From Bacteroidota bacterium (lineage in GTDB: Bacteria > Bacteroidota > Bacteroidia > Bacteroidales > JAAYUG01), in the NCBI GenBank assembly GCA_021812865.1, contig JAKAMP010000219.1:1-5723 (forward strand): DNA of 5,723 nucleotides, in the 5' to 3' direction. Positions 1 to 5,723 of the stretch are shown in pieces (position 1 is the first letter of the stretch; each line of letters starts with the position of its first letter). Position numbers and translations under genes: made by a program. The notes beneath the pieces were generated by a model that worked only from the letters and a program-made list of their open reading frames with translations, had not been told where the DNA came from and searched no databases.

Positions 1-1
1 C

Positions 2-1063
2 AATTTACTGTCAAGCCTCAAAGATCTGGAGAAACTTCGCAACGATATTTCACTCAATGTGGCCTCGGCATACCTGCAGATTCTTTTCAGTATGGAACTG
101 GTACAGAATGCACAAAGTCAGCTCGATGTAACGAAATTGCAGGTCGACCGAACCTCGAAACTGGTTGATGCCGGGAGCCTTCCGATGGGCAACCTACTTG
201 AGGTTCAATCGCAGCAGGCAAGTGAAGATCTTCAGCTCACTACCTATCAGAACCAGTTGGACATAGCCTATTTAACCCTTACCCAGATGCTTGAACTGGA
301 TTCGGTGGGCAACTTCAAAATTGAGGTTCCCGACTTTTCTAAGATTGGGGATGAGGAGATTCTGAGCAACGTGAACGAAATATATGCTGATGCGCTGAAC
401 AACCTGCCGCAGATCGGTAGCGCCGAATACAAGCTGAAGAGCTCGGAAGCGGCGCTGGCTGTGGCTCGTGGAGCAATGAGTCCAAGGCTTTATATTTCAA
501 CTTCCTATGGAAGCGGGTATTCCGATGTGCGCAAAAAAACCTATCTGACTGGAGGTACGATAAGTTACCCCATTGGCGTTACTGCAAGCGGTGAGACTGT
601 GACCACCCTTCCGGAGCCTGCCACTGCATTGACCGATTATCCCCTGAATATGCAGTTGCGCGATAACAAAAGCACAACGGTGATGGTAGGTTTGAGCATT
701 CCCATTTTCAACGGCTGGCAGGTTCGCAGCAACATCAGCAATTCGAAAATCGGAGTTTTGAATTCGCAGTACTCACTCGATAACACCCGCAAATTACTGT
801 ATAAAGATATTCAGCAGGCTTATGCCGATGCCGTGGCCTCGATAAAGAAATATAAATCTACCGAAAAGGCTCTCTCATCCATGCGCGAGTCATTCAAGTA
901 CACTGAGCAGAAATACGAGGTAGGCATGATTACCACGGTAGACTATTATACCGCCAAGAACCAGCTTGCCATGACCGAGTCGAACCTGCTGCAAGCCAAA
1001 TACGATTATATTTTCAAGAGAAGCATCCTTGATTTTTACCGGGGAAGGCAACTTAAACTATAG
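2..1063 (+). CDS. TolC-family outer-membrane efflux protein (5' end cut by window edge)
   Basis: Outer-membrane channel of a tripartite export system: a trimeric beta-barrel with a long periplasmic alpha-helical tunnel that docks on an HlyD-type adaptor. The frame is open from base 2, and the 19 codons before the GTG at 59 (reading NLLSSLKDLEKLRNDISLN) are typical TolC helix sequence. The gene therefore starts left of the window and the GTG is not its start. The visible 353 residues hold both helical halves: a first hairpin (NVASAYLQILFS through LVDAGSLPMGNLLEVQSQ) and a second (LLYKDIQQAYADAVASIKKY through YEVGMITTVDYYTAKNQL). Each hairpin has the family's G-x-hydrophobic turn. Between them are the strands TTVMVGLSIPIFNGW. 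Family members are usually 430-480 residues, so roughly 80-120, including the signal peptide, are missing. The adaptor follows after 36 bases, which supports an efflux role. The cargo cannot be told. Confidence 0.93.
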   Translation, partial: NLLSSLKDLEKLRNDISLNVASAYLQILFSMELVQNAQSQLDVTKLQVDRTSKLVDAGSLPMGNLLEVQSQQASEDLQLTTYQNQLDIAYLTLTQMLELDSVGNFKIEVPDFSKIGDEEILSNVNEIYADALNNLPQIGSAEYKLKSSEAALAVARGAMSPRLYISTSYGSGYSDVRKKTYLTGGTISYPIGVTASGETVTTLPEPATALTDYPLNMQLRDNKSTTVMVGLSIPIFNGWQVRSNISNSKIGVLNSQYSLDNTRKLLYKDIQQAYADAVASIKKYKSTEKALSSMRESFKYTEQKYEVGMITTVDYYTAKNQLAMTESNLLQAKYDYIFKRSILDFYRGRQLKL

Positions 1064-1099
1064 GAAAAACAAAGTATTCATTCATTCAACATTGACCCT

Positions 1100-2440
1100 A
1101 TGAATTCCAGCAAACTTTTAAAATATGCAGGCGGGATCGTACTGATCCTTATCCTGTTCGCTATTGTGGGTAAAAAAGCCGGATGGTTGGGCAAGGAACC
1201 TGTGATCAAGGTCGCGGTGGAGAAGCCGGAGAAAAGGAACATCGTGGAGGTGATCACGGCCAACGGTAAAATCCAGCCGGAAACAGAAGTAAAAATCTCT
1301 CCAGAGGTTTCCGGTGAGGTGATCGAACTGAATGTGAAAGAAGGGGATCAGGTATCGCAGGGACAATTGCTGGTGAAGATCAAACCCGACACGTACATTT
1401 CGGCAAGGGACAGGTCTTCGGCTGCCGTAGATAATTCCAGGGCCAACCTGGCGAATGCAAAAGCCATGTTGGGACAGGTTGAAGCGCGCTTTTCCCAGAA
1501 TGAGCTGTCGTATCAGCGAAATAAGAAACTTTGGGAGCAAAAAACCATTTCTCAATCGGACTGGGAATCGGCTGAGGCCAGTTATAAAATATCAAAGGCT
1601 GCGCCTGAGGCTTCCAGGCAGAATGTGGTTTCAGCCGAATTTATGGTGAAAAGCGCCGAAGCATCGCTGAAGGAGGCACAGGAAAACCTTCGGAAAACAA
1701 CTGTATTTTCACCCATGTCAGGTACAATAACCATGCTGAATATCGAAAAGGGAGAGAAGGTGCTGGGAACGAACATGATGACCGGAACTGAAATGATGCG
1801 GGTAGCCGATCTTAACCGCATGGAGGTAAAGGTGGAAGTAAACGAAAACGACATTGTGAGGGTAAAAAACGGCGATACCTGCATCATTGAAGTGGATGCT
1901 TATATGGGCGACCAGTTCAAGGGTGTAGTGACAGAAATAGCCAATTCGGCCACCAGTTCGGCTCTGGCAAGCACCGACCAGGTGACGAATTTCGAGGTGA
2001 AAGTGCTCATTCTCAAAAAATCGTACCAGAAGATGATTGATAATGGCAATATTGCACCTTTCCGACCTGGCATGTCGGCCACGGTTGACATCCAGACCGA
2101 ACAGAAGAACAATGTGCTGACCATACCGATCCAGGCAGTGACCACCCGCACGGATTCGTTGCTCCTGGCAGAAATTGGAAAAGACACGGCACAGATCAAA
2201 TGGGACAGGGGCAAATCAGATGACATTATTGAGGTTGCATTCGTTGTAAAGGATAAGATCCTGCAGATCAGGCCGGTCACCACAGGCATCCAGGATAAGA
2301 GCTTTATCGAGGTTATTAAGGGAATCGAACCCAATGATGAGGTGGTAGTAGCGCCTTTCAGCGCCATAGCAAAAAAACTCAAACATGGGAACAAGGTCGA
2401 GGTAGTGCCTGCCGCCGATCTGTTCAAGGAAGAAAAATAG
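1100..2440 (+). CDS. HlyD/MacA-type periplasmic adaptor subunit (membrane fusion protein)
   Basis: Links an inner-membrane pump to the TolC-type channel in the periplasm. The 446 residues show the family's order. A short N-terminal cytoplasmic stretch precedes one membrane segment (about 9-24, GGIVLILILFAIVG). The first lipoyl half follows (about 55-95, SPEVSGEVIELNVKEGDQV), then a long charged alpha-helical hairpin (about 102-198), then the second lipoyl half (about 200-225, VFSPMSGTITMLNIEKGEKV). A beta-barrel (about 240-335, containing FRPGMSATVDIQ) and a membrane-proximal domain (about 336-435, VLTIPIQAV and TGIQDKSFIEVIKGI) complete it. The hairpin of nearly 100 residues resembles the MacA/HlyD class, which usually partners MacB-like ABC pumps. 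That partner choice is inference. The ATG lacks a clear Shine-Dalgarno sequence, as is common in Bacteroidota, but it is the only start that keeps the membrane anchor. tsaB follows after 10 bases, so no pump gene lies downstream. Confidence 0.94.
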   Translation: MNSSKLLKYAGGIVLILILFAIVGKKAGWLGKEPVIKVAVEKPEKRNIVEVITANGKIQPETEVKISPEVSGEVIELNVKEGDQVSQGQLLVKIKPDTYISARDRSSAAVDNSRANLANAKAMLGQVEARFSQNELSYQRNKKLWEQKTISQSDWESAEASYKISKAAPEASRQNVVSAEFMVKSAEASLKEAQENLRKTTVFSPMSGTITMLNIEKGEKVLGTNMMTGTEMMRVADLNRMEVKVEVNENDIVRVKNGDTCIIEVDAYMGDQFKGVVTEIANSATSSALASTDQVTNFEVKVLILKKSYQKMIDNGNIAPFRPGMSATVDIQTEQKNNVLTIPIQAVTTRTDSLLLAEIGKDTAQIKWDRGKSDDIIEVAFVVKDKILQIRPVTTGIQDKSFIEVIKGIEPNDEVVVAPFSAIAKKLKHGNKVEVVPAADLFKEEK

Positions 2441-2450
2441 TATCGACCGG

Positions 2451-3173
2451 ATGCCCAGAATACTCCATATTGAAACCAGCGGTGAAATTTGCTCCGTTGC
2501 ATTATCGGAGAAGGATCAGCTCATAGGTCAGAAGGAGAGCGAGGAACAGCGTTCACACGCTTCCATGCTTACCCTGCTGATCGATGAAATGATGAAAGAA
2601 GCCGGCATTGGTTTCCCCATGCTCGATGCAGTGGCTGTAAGTAAAGGTCCGGGTTCTTATACGGGGCTGCGGATTGGAGTATCAGCAGCAAAGGGGATAT
2701 GTTTTGCCCATGACCTGCCCCTCATCGGAATTAATACGCTGGAAGCCCTGGCAAGTGGGATATTGGAAAAAGAGAAATCAAAATTAGAATACTTGGGCTT
2801 CGGTAATGAAGACTATGTATGCCCTTTAATCGATGCCAGGCGGATGGAGGTTTATACCGCGATTTACAATTCCACCGGCAGGGAGGTAAAAGGTCCGCAC
2901 GCCCTGATCCTAAAGGAGGGCATATTCGAAGACATTCTGCAGCTGAAACGTATCCTGTTCCTGGGTTCAGGCGCAGAGAAGGCTTCGGAGATGATCAGGC
3001 ACCCCAATGCTATTTTCCTCTACCGGGTGAATCCGCTGGCTGAATTTATGGTTCACCTGGCCTCAAAAGCCTTCGAAGAAAAACATTTCGAAGACGTTGC
3101 TTACTTCGAACCCTATTATCTGAAGGATTTCATTGCCACCACGCCCAGGAAAAACATGTTGGGGAAGCCTTAA
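2451..3173 (+). CDS. tsaB: tRNA threonylcarbamoyladenosine biosynthesis protein TsaB
   Basis: Partner of TsaD and TsaE in forming N6-threonylcarbamoyladenosine (t6A) at position 37 of ANN-decoding tRNAs, in the cytoplasm. TsaB is an ASKHA-fold protein without the metal-binding HxxxH of TsaD and serves as its dimerisation scaffold. Visible marks are the N-terminal strand ILHIETSGEICSVAL (4-18), the hallmark SKGPGSYTGLRIGVSAAKG (64-82), PLIDARRMEVYTAIY (125-139), GSGAEK (172-177) and the tail PYYLKDFIATTP (221-232), which is usual in Bacteroidota. The length of 240 residues matches the family. The ATG is 10 bases after the adaptor stop without an evident Shine-Dalgarno sequence, so translation probably follows on from the adaptor on the same transcript. 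TsaD, the close relative, is longer (about 330 residues) and carries the metal-binding histidines, which are absent here. Confidence 0.96.
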   Translation: MPRILHIETSGEICSVALSEKDQLIGQKESEEQRSHASMLTLLIDEMMKEAGIGFPMLDAVAVSKGPGSYTGLRIGVSAAKGICFAHDLPLIGINTLEALASGILEKEKSKLEYLGFGNEDYVCPLIDARRMEVYTAIYNSTGREVKGPHALILKEGIFEDILQLKRILFLGSGAEKASEMIRHPNAIFLYRVNPLAEFMVHLASKAFEEKHFEDVAYFEPYYLKDFIATTPRKNMLGKP

Positions 3174-3187
3174 CGGACAAGCATTTG

Positions 3188-3193
3188 AGGAGG
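3188..3193 (+). promoter_or_regulatory. Ribosome binding site AGGAGG that fixes the start of the DUF3108 gene
   Basis: A perfect AGGAGG lies 9 bases before the ATG at 3203. An in-frame TTG at 3185 would place this motif inside the coding region and add six charged residues (MRRRLI) to the signal peptide, so the ATG is the better start. A consensus site is notable because the neighbouring genes have none. Confidence 0.75.
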
Positions 3194-3202
3194 CGACTGA
3201 TT

Positions 3203-3973
3203 ATGAGAATTCTGTTTATCATCTGCCTGAGCGGGCTGGGACTGTTACTCAATGCCCAGACCAACGGCTACCAACTGCCGGTTGTGGCTTTTAGGGATGG
3301 GGAAACACTCACCTATGAGTTATCGTATGGCCCCATTACCGGGGGACAGGTTACCGGAACGGTGAAAAAGGCAGGATACCCGTTTGCCGGTCTATACCAT
3401 GCCATAATAGTTGCTAAAACTACGGGGATTGCAGATATGCTTTACAAGATTCTCGATGTGTATGAAAGCGAATTTGACCCCAAAACGGGACTCCCGGTAC
3501 AGGCGATCAGGAATGTACAGGAAGGCAGTTACAGGCAGTATATCGAAGCAAGGTACGATCGCGAAAAGAATATCATTCACAGTTCTCTTTCAGGCATTCA
3601 CAAGGTTCCCATGTATACGCACGACATCACTTCTGCGTTTTACTATTTCCGGAGCATGGATTACAGCAAGATGAAACCTGGCGACATGATCGTGATCCAA
3701 ACGTATTTTGGGGACGAGGTGTTTGCACTTAAGATTCGCTACCGGGGGAAGGAAGTGATCAAAACAGGGCTGGGACGCATTGCCTGCATAAAGTTCTCCC
3801 CGGTTACCGAGGTAGGCAGGGCTTTTGCCACAGAAGATGATATGCATATGTGGCTTTCCGACGATGTCAACCATGTCCCCATCCGGGTGAAACTCGATCT
3901 GAGGGTGGGTTCCATCAAATGCGACCTCATTTCTTATTCCAACCTACTGAGCGACCTTAAAAGGGTCAAATAG
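3203..3973 (+). CDS. Secreted DUF3108-domain protein
   Basis: A 256-residue exported protein of the DUF3108 family, whose biochemical role is not established. Residues 1-18 form a signal peptide: MR, a hydrophobic core ILFIICLSGLGLLL, then probable cleavage after LNA before QTNGYQ. No lipobox cysteine follows, so it is probably soluble in the periplasm. The mature part is beta-rich and carries the family's marks: GETLTYELSYGPITGGQVTG near 33-52, a middle DVYESEFDPKTGLP (85-98), and a C-terminal DVNHVPIRVKLDLRVGSIKC (221-240). The last segment is the ending typical of this family. The start at 3203 is chosen for the AGGAGG at 3188 and the clean signal peptide. It lies 29 bases after tsaB on the same strand and is probably the last gene of that transcript. 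A role in the cell envelope is inferred from export only. Confidence 0.87.
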   Translation: MRILFIICLSGLGLLLNAQTNGYQLPVVAFRDGETLTYELSYGPITGGQVTGTVKKAGYPFAGLYHAIIVAKTTGIADMLYKILDVYESEFDPKTGLPVQAIRNVQEGSYRQYIEARYDREKNIIHSSLSGIHKVPMYTHDITSAFYYFRSMDYSKMKPGDMIVIQTYFGDEVFALKIRYRGKEVIKTGLGRIACIKFSPVTEVGRAFATEDDMHMWLSDDVNHVPIRVKLDLRVGSIKCDLISYSNLLSDLKRVK

Positions 3974-4045
3974 CACCGACGTTCCCCTTACAGAACGGGC
4001 AAAGCAATACTGCCACGTCATGTTCCGGAGGCTGTTCAAAAATCA

Positions 4046-4077
4046 TTTGGAGGGCTGTAAGTTAATCACTATTTTTA
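4046..4077 (+). promoter_or_regulatory. Candidate Bacteroidota-type promoter of the SpoIIE phosphatase gene
   Basis: A TTTG at 4046-4049 is followed, after 20 bases, by TATTTTTA at 4070-4077. This matches the Bacteroidota primary-sigma consensus TTTG / TAnnTTTG at seven of eight positions in the second box, with the usual spacing. It ends 21 bases before the phosphatase ATG, within the only long gap of the window (3974-4098). Such AT-rich matches can arise by chance and no transcript start is known. Confidence 0.45.
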
Positions 4078-4082
4078 CGGCC
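4053..4082 (+). promoter_or_regulatory. Inverted repeat overlapping the candidate promoter
   Basis: GGCTGTAA (4053-4060) and TTACGGCC (4075-4082) are complementary over eight positions, counting one G-T (G-U in RNA) pair, around a 14-base centre. The right arm covers the end of the candidate second promoter box. As DNA it could be an operator; as RNA it could be a hairpin in the 5' leader or a weak terminator for the upstream operon. No T-run follows it, which argues against a standard intrinsic terminator. Confidence 0.35.
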
Positions 4083-4098
4083 AAAAGGCTACAAAATC

Positions 4099-5325
4099 AT
4101 GCCTAATCCTCCGATCAAAAGGCTCAAACTGTCTAATTTCAAGCTAAGTTCACTTCTGGCTATTACGGAGGCGATCAATGAAAACCATGCGGTGGAGGAT
4201 TTGCTTGCCCGTTACGAGCAACTGCTGAAAGAAGACCTCAATATCGGCAAAATCCTGATATATAAATACACCCAGGAGTGGGATTGTATCCTGGTTTCCG
4301 GATTTGAGAGGAAGAGCACGAAAAAGATCAATGTGGTGAGAGATTTGCTGCCCTTCAGAGAGATCACCTTTGTAACCGCCTCAGATAACCAGGCTCTCGA
4401 TTTGATCGATGTGGTGATACCCGTTTTCCGGAACAATGTTCCCATAGCTTATGTACTGATCGGCGACATCGAAGAAGAAGGCGAAGGGATGAGCCCTGCG
4501 CTCAAGCACCTGCATTTCATACAGACCTTATCGAATATCATCGTAGTGGCTATAGAGAACATCAGGCTCTTCAACGAAAGCCTGCGGCAGGAGGCCCTGC
4601 GGAAGGAGCTAGAACTGGCTTCGCATATGCAGAACATGTTGATTCCCAGAAAAGAGACGCTGCCCAGGAACGAGACGCTCCATGTCACAGCCTTTTACCA
4701 TCCCCATCTCGATGTGGGAGGGGACTATTACGATTGCATCGTACTGAACAGAGATGAGATAGGCTTCTGTATTGCCGATGTATCGGGGAAAGGAATATCG
4801 GCAGCTCTACTGATGTCGAATTTCCAGGCCAACCTGCGGGCGCTTTTCACCCACGAGATATCGCTTACGGCATTGGTGGAGCGGCTGAATGAACGGGTGA
4901 ATGCCAGCGCCAATGGGGAGAAGTTCATTACCATTTTCGTGGCCAAGTATAATTACCGCACCAGCGAACTCACCTATATCAATGCGGGGCACAATCCGCC
5001 CATCCTTTACAAGGTTCACTCAAAGAAGCTGCACTATCTCAAAAGCGGATGCGTAGGCATGGGCATGCTCGACGAAATCCCTTCGATCAAACCTGAAACC
5101 TTGCTGATGAATTCGCATACCAAGCTGCTGTGCTACACCGACGGGCTGGTTGAACTGGTAGATGAGAGCGGCGTAGGTTACGGAACACATGTGGTCGAAG
5201 ATAAGCTTTCAAATAACCGGCCCATTGAAGAGAATATCGAGTCCATTATCCGGAAGCAGCGGATACTCGAAGGCAGCGCCGCCATCTTCGACGACATCAC
5301 CATGCTGGGGATTGAATTTTTCTGA
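4099..5325 (+). CDS. GAF-like sensor / SpoIIE-RsbU type PP2C serine phosphatase
   Basis: Cytoplasmic metal-dependent Ser/Thr phosphatase of the SpoIIE/RsbU class, which in studied systems dephosphorylates STAS-domain anti-anti-sigma factors. The 408 residues show a GAF-like N-terminal domain (about 15-157, ending in FIQTLSNIIVVAIENIRLFNE), then a helical linker (about 158-183, LRKELELASHMQNMLIP) that usually carries the signal. The phosphatase domain (about 190-408) follows. Metal-binding and core motifs are intact: LDVGGDYYD (204-212, Asp209), ADVSGKGISAALLMS (226-240, Asp227), YINAGHNPP (293-301), CYTDGLVEL (345-353, Asp348) and DDITMLGIEF (398-407). Activity is therefore likely. There is no membrane segment, receiver domain or fused kinase domain. 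The ATG follows a weak AAAAGG. A 125-base gap and a candidate promoter separate it from the upstream genes, so it is probably transcribed alone. No STAS protein or anti-sigma kinase is in the window, so its substrate is unknown. Confidence 0.93.
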   Translation: MPNPPIKRLKLSNFKLSSLLAITEAINENHAVEDLLARYEQLLKEDLNIGKILIYKYTQEWDCILVSGFERKSTKKINVVRDLLPFREITFVTASDNQALDLIDVVIPVFRNNVPIAYVLIGDIEEEGEGMSPALKHLHFIQTLSNIIVVAIENIRLFNESLRQEALRKELELASHMQNMLIPRKETLPRNETLHVTAFYHPHLDVGGDYYDCIVLNRDEIGFCIADVSGKGISAALLMSNFQANLRALFTHEISLTALVERLNERVNASANGEKFITIFVAKYNYRTSELTYINAGHNPPILYKVHSKKLHYLKSGCVGMGMLDEIPSIKPETLLMNSHTKLLCYTDGLVELVDESGVGYGTHVVEDKLSNNRPIEENIESIIRKQRILEGSAAIFDDITMLGIEFF

Positions 5326-5350
5326 GCGAGCGGTTCCCGGATTCCCTTTA

Positions 5351-5722
5351 TCATTTTCCAATCTCTTCTGCAGACTTTTCCCGGTAATGTATATCCAGGG
5401 AAACGATCACGGCTGTAAATCCCCAGAACAGCACCGAGGCCTTGTCGGTGTCGAGGAAATCATTGAGTATGCCGTGGGTCCAATAGGTTATCAGGCTGAG
5501 CAGCATCACCAGTGAAAGGATTTTCACGGTACGGGTGGGTGCATTCCTGTAAACCCTGAGGGCAGTAATACTCACCGTGACGATGACCAGCGGCGGCTTC
5601 ACTTGCGAAGCGTGTTCTGGAAGTGCATCACCCGCTGCCACGGCGGCGGTGCTCCATTGTTTTCCAACATTCCGCTGCCACCATTGCAGTGACTCGTAAT
5701 TGTCCAACGGGCGCAAGACTTG
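5351..5722 (-). CDS. C-terminal part of an O-antigen ligase/polymerase-like membrane protein (runs off right edge; possibly damaged)
   Basis: The frame is open from the right edge (base 5722) to the TGA at 5353-5351. The 5' part of the gene lies outside the window, and the TTG at 5716 should not be read as a start. The visible 123 residues have a soluble N-terminal stretch (DNYESLQWWQRNVGKQW), then hydrophobic segments around PLVIVTVSITALRVY, ILSLVMLLSLITYW and ASVLFWGFTAVIVSL. The segment HGILNDFLDTDKASVLFWGF resembles the C-terminus of Bacteroidota O-antigen ligase (Wzy_C/WaaL-like) proteins, which act at the periplasmic face of the inner membrane in glycan transfer or polymerisation. Upstream of it the expected periplasmic loop motif, NAHSEY-like with a conserved histidine, is replaced by GDALPEH. 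It converges on the phosphatase gene with 25 bases between stops. The family call comes from memory of the tail motif. It could be a pseudogene. Confidence 0.6.
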   Translation of the reverse strand, partial: QVLRPLDNYESLQWWQRNVGKQWSTAAVAAGDALPEHASQVKPPLVIVTVSITALRVYRNAPTRTVKILSLVMLLSLITYWTHGILNDFLDTDKASVLFWGFTAVIVSLDIHYREKSAEEIGK

Positions 5723-5723
5723 C

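Noticed and set aside
59..61. GTG at 59 as the start of the TolC-type gene
   Set aside because: The frame is open and in typical family sequence back to base 2, and a signal peptide and first helix would be missing. The gene is cut by the window edge.
1072..1088. ATTCATTCATTC short tandem repeat before the adaptor gene
   Set aside because: Three copies of a 4-base unit in a 36-base gap is too little to suggest function.
1900..2502. A 200-codon open frame on the minus strand
   Set aside because: It lies antisense to the well-supported adaptor and tsaB genes, has no recognisable domain and has a Ser/Thr-rich composition typical of a shadow frame.
3185..3187. TTG at 3185 as the start of the DUF3108 gene
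   Set aside because: It would bury the AGGAGG inside the coding region. The ATG at 3203 has ideal spacing and gives a standard signal peptide.
3974..4045. Possible terminator or small gene in the first part of the intergenic gap
   Set aside because: GTTC/GAAC pairing is only 4 bases with no T-run, and no credible start-to-stop frame with a ribosome site is seen.
5320..5365. Possible bidirectional terminator between the convergent genes
   Set aside because: Only 4-base complementary arms (GAAT/ATTC) are found, with no GC-rich stem followed by a T-run.
5189..5515. A 108-codon plus-strand open frame spanning the convergent gene ends
   Set aside because: It overlaps the phosphatase C-terminus out of frame and is antisense to the ligase-like gene. 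Its product is low in recognisable features.

Overview
The window looks like ordinary chromosomal sequence from a member of the Bacteroidota, probably close to Bacteroidales or Marinilabiliales. This rests on the protein styles (a TolC/HlyD pair, a TsaB ending in a YLKDF-type tail, a secreted DUF3108 protein, a ligase-like tail with an NDFLDTDKAS motif), on mostly absent Shine-Dalgarno sites, and on a TTTG / TAnnTTTG-type promoter before the fifth gene. The placement is inferred from remembered family features, not from a search.

Layout: five genes run rightward and one partial gene runs leftward at the right edge. (1) A TolC-family outer-membrane efflux protein, cut at the left edge (2-1063). 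(2) An HlyD/MacA-type periplasmic adaptor (1100-2440). (3) tsaB, for the tRNA modification t6A (2451-3173). (4) A secreted DUF3108 protein (3203-3973), whose start is fixed by a perfect AGGAGG. (5) After a 125-base gap with a plausible promoter and an overlapping dyad, a GAF-like/SpoIIE PP2C phosphatase (4099-5325). (6) Convergent to it, the C-terminal part of an O-antigen ligase/polymerase-like membrane protein (5351-5722, minus), which runs off the right edge.

Genes 1-4 are tightly spaced (36, 10 and 29 bases) and probably form one transcript. The first two supply the outer-membrane channel and periplasmic adaptor of a tripartite export machine. The inner-membrane pump is not downstream, where tsaB follows at once, so it lies left of the window or elsewhere. 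tsaB is a housekeeping gene embedded among envelope genes. The phosphatase probably has its own promoter and acts in a partner-switching or other Ser/Thr dephosphorylation pathway whose substrate is not encoded here.

I see no mobile element, CRISPR array, RNA gene or clearly new system. The points most worth a second look are the altered active-loop region of the ligase-like gene at the right edge and the dyad overlapping the phosphatase promoter.
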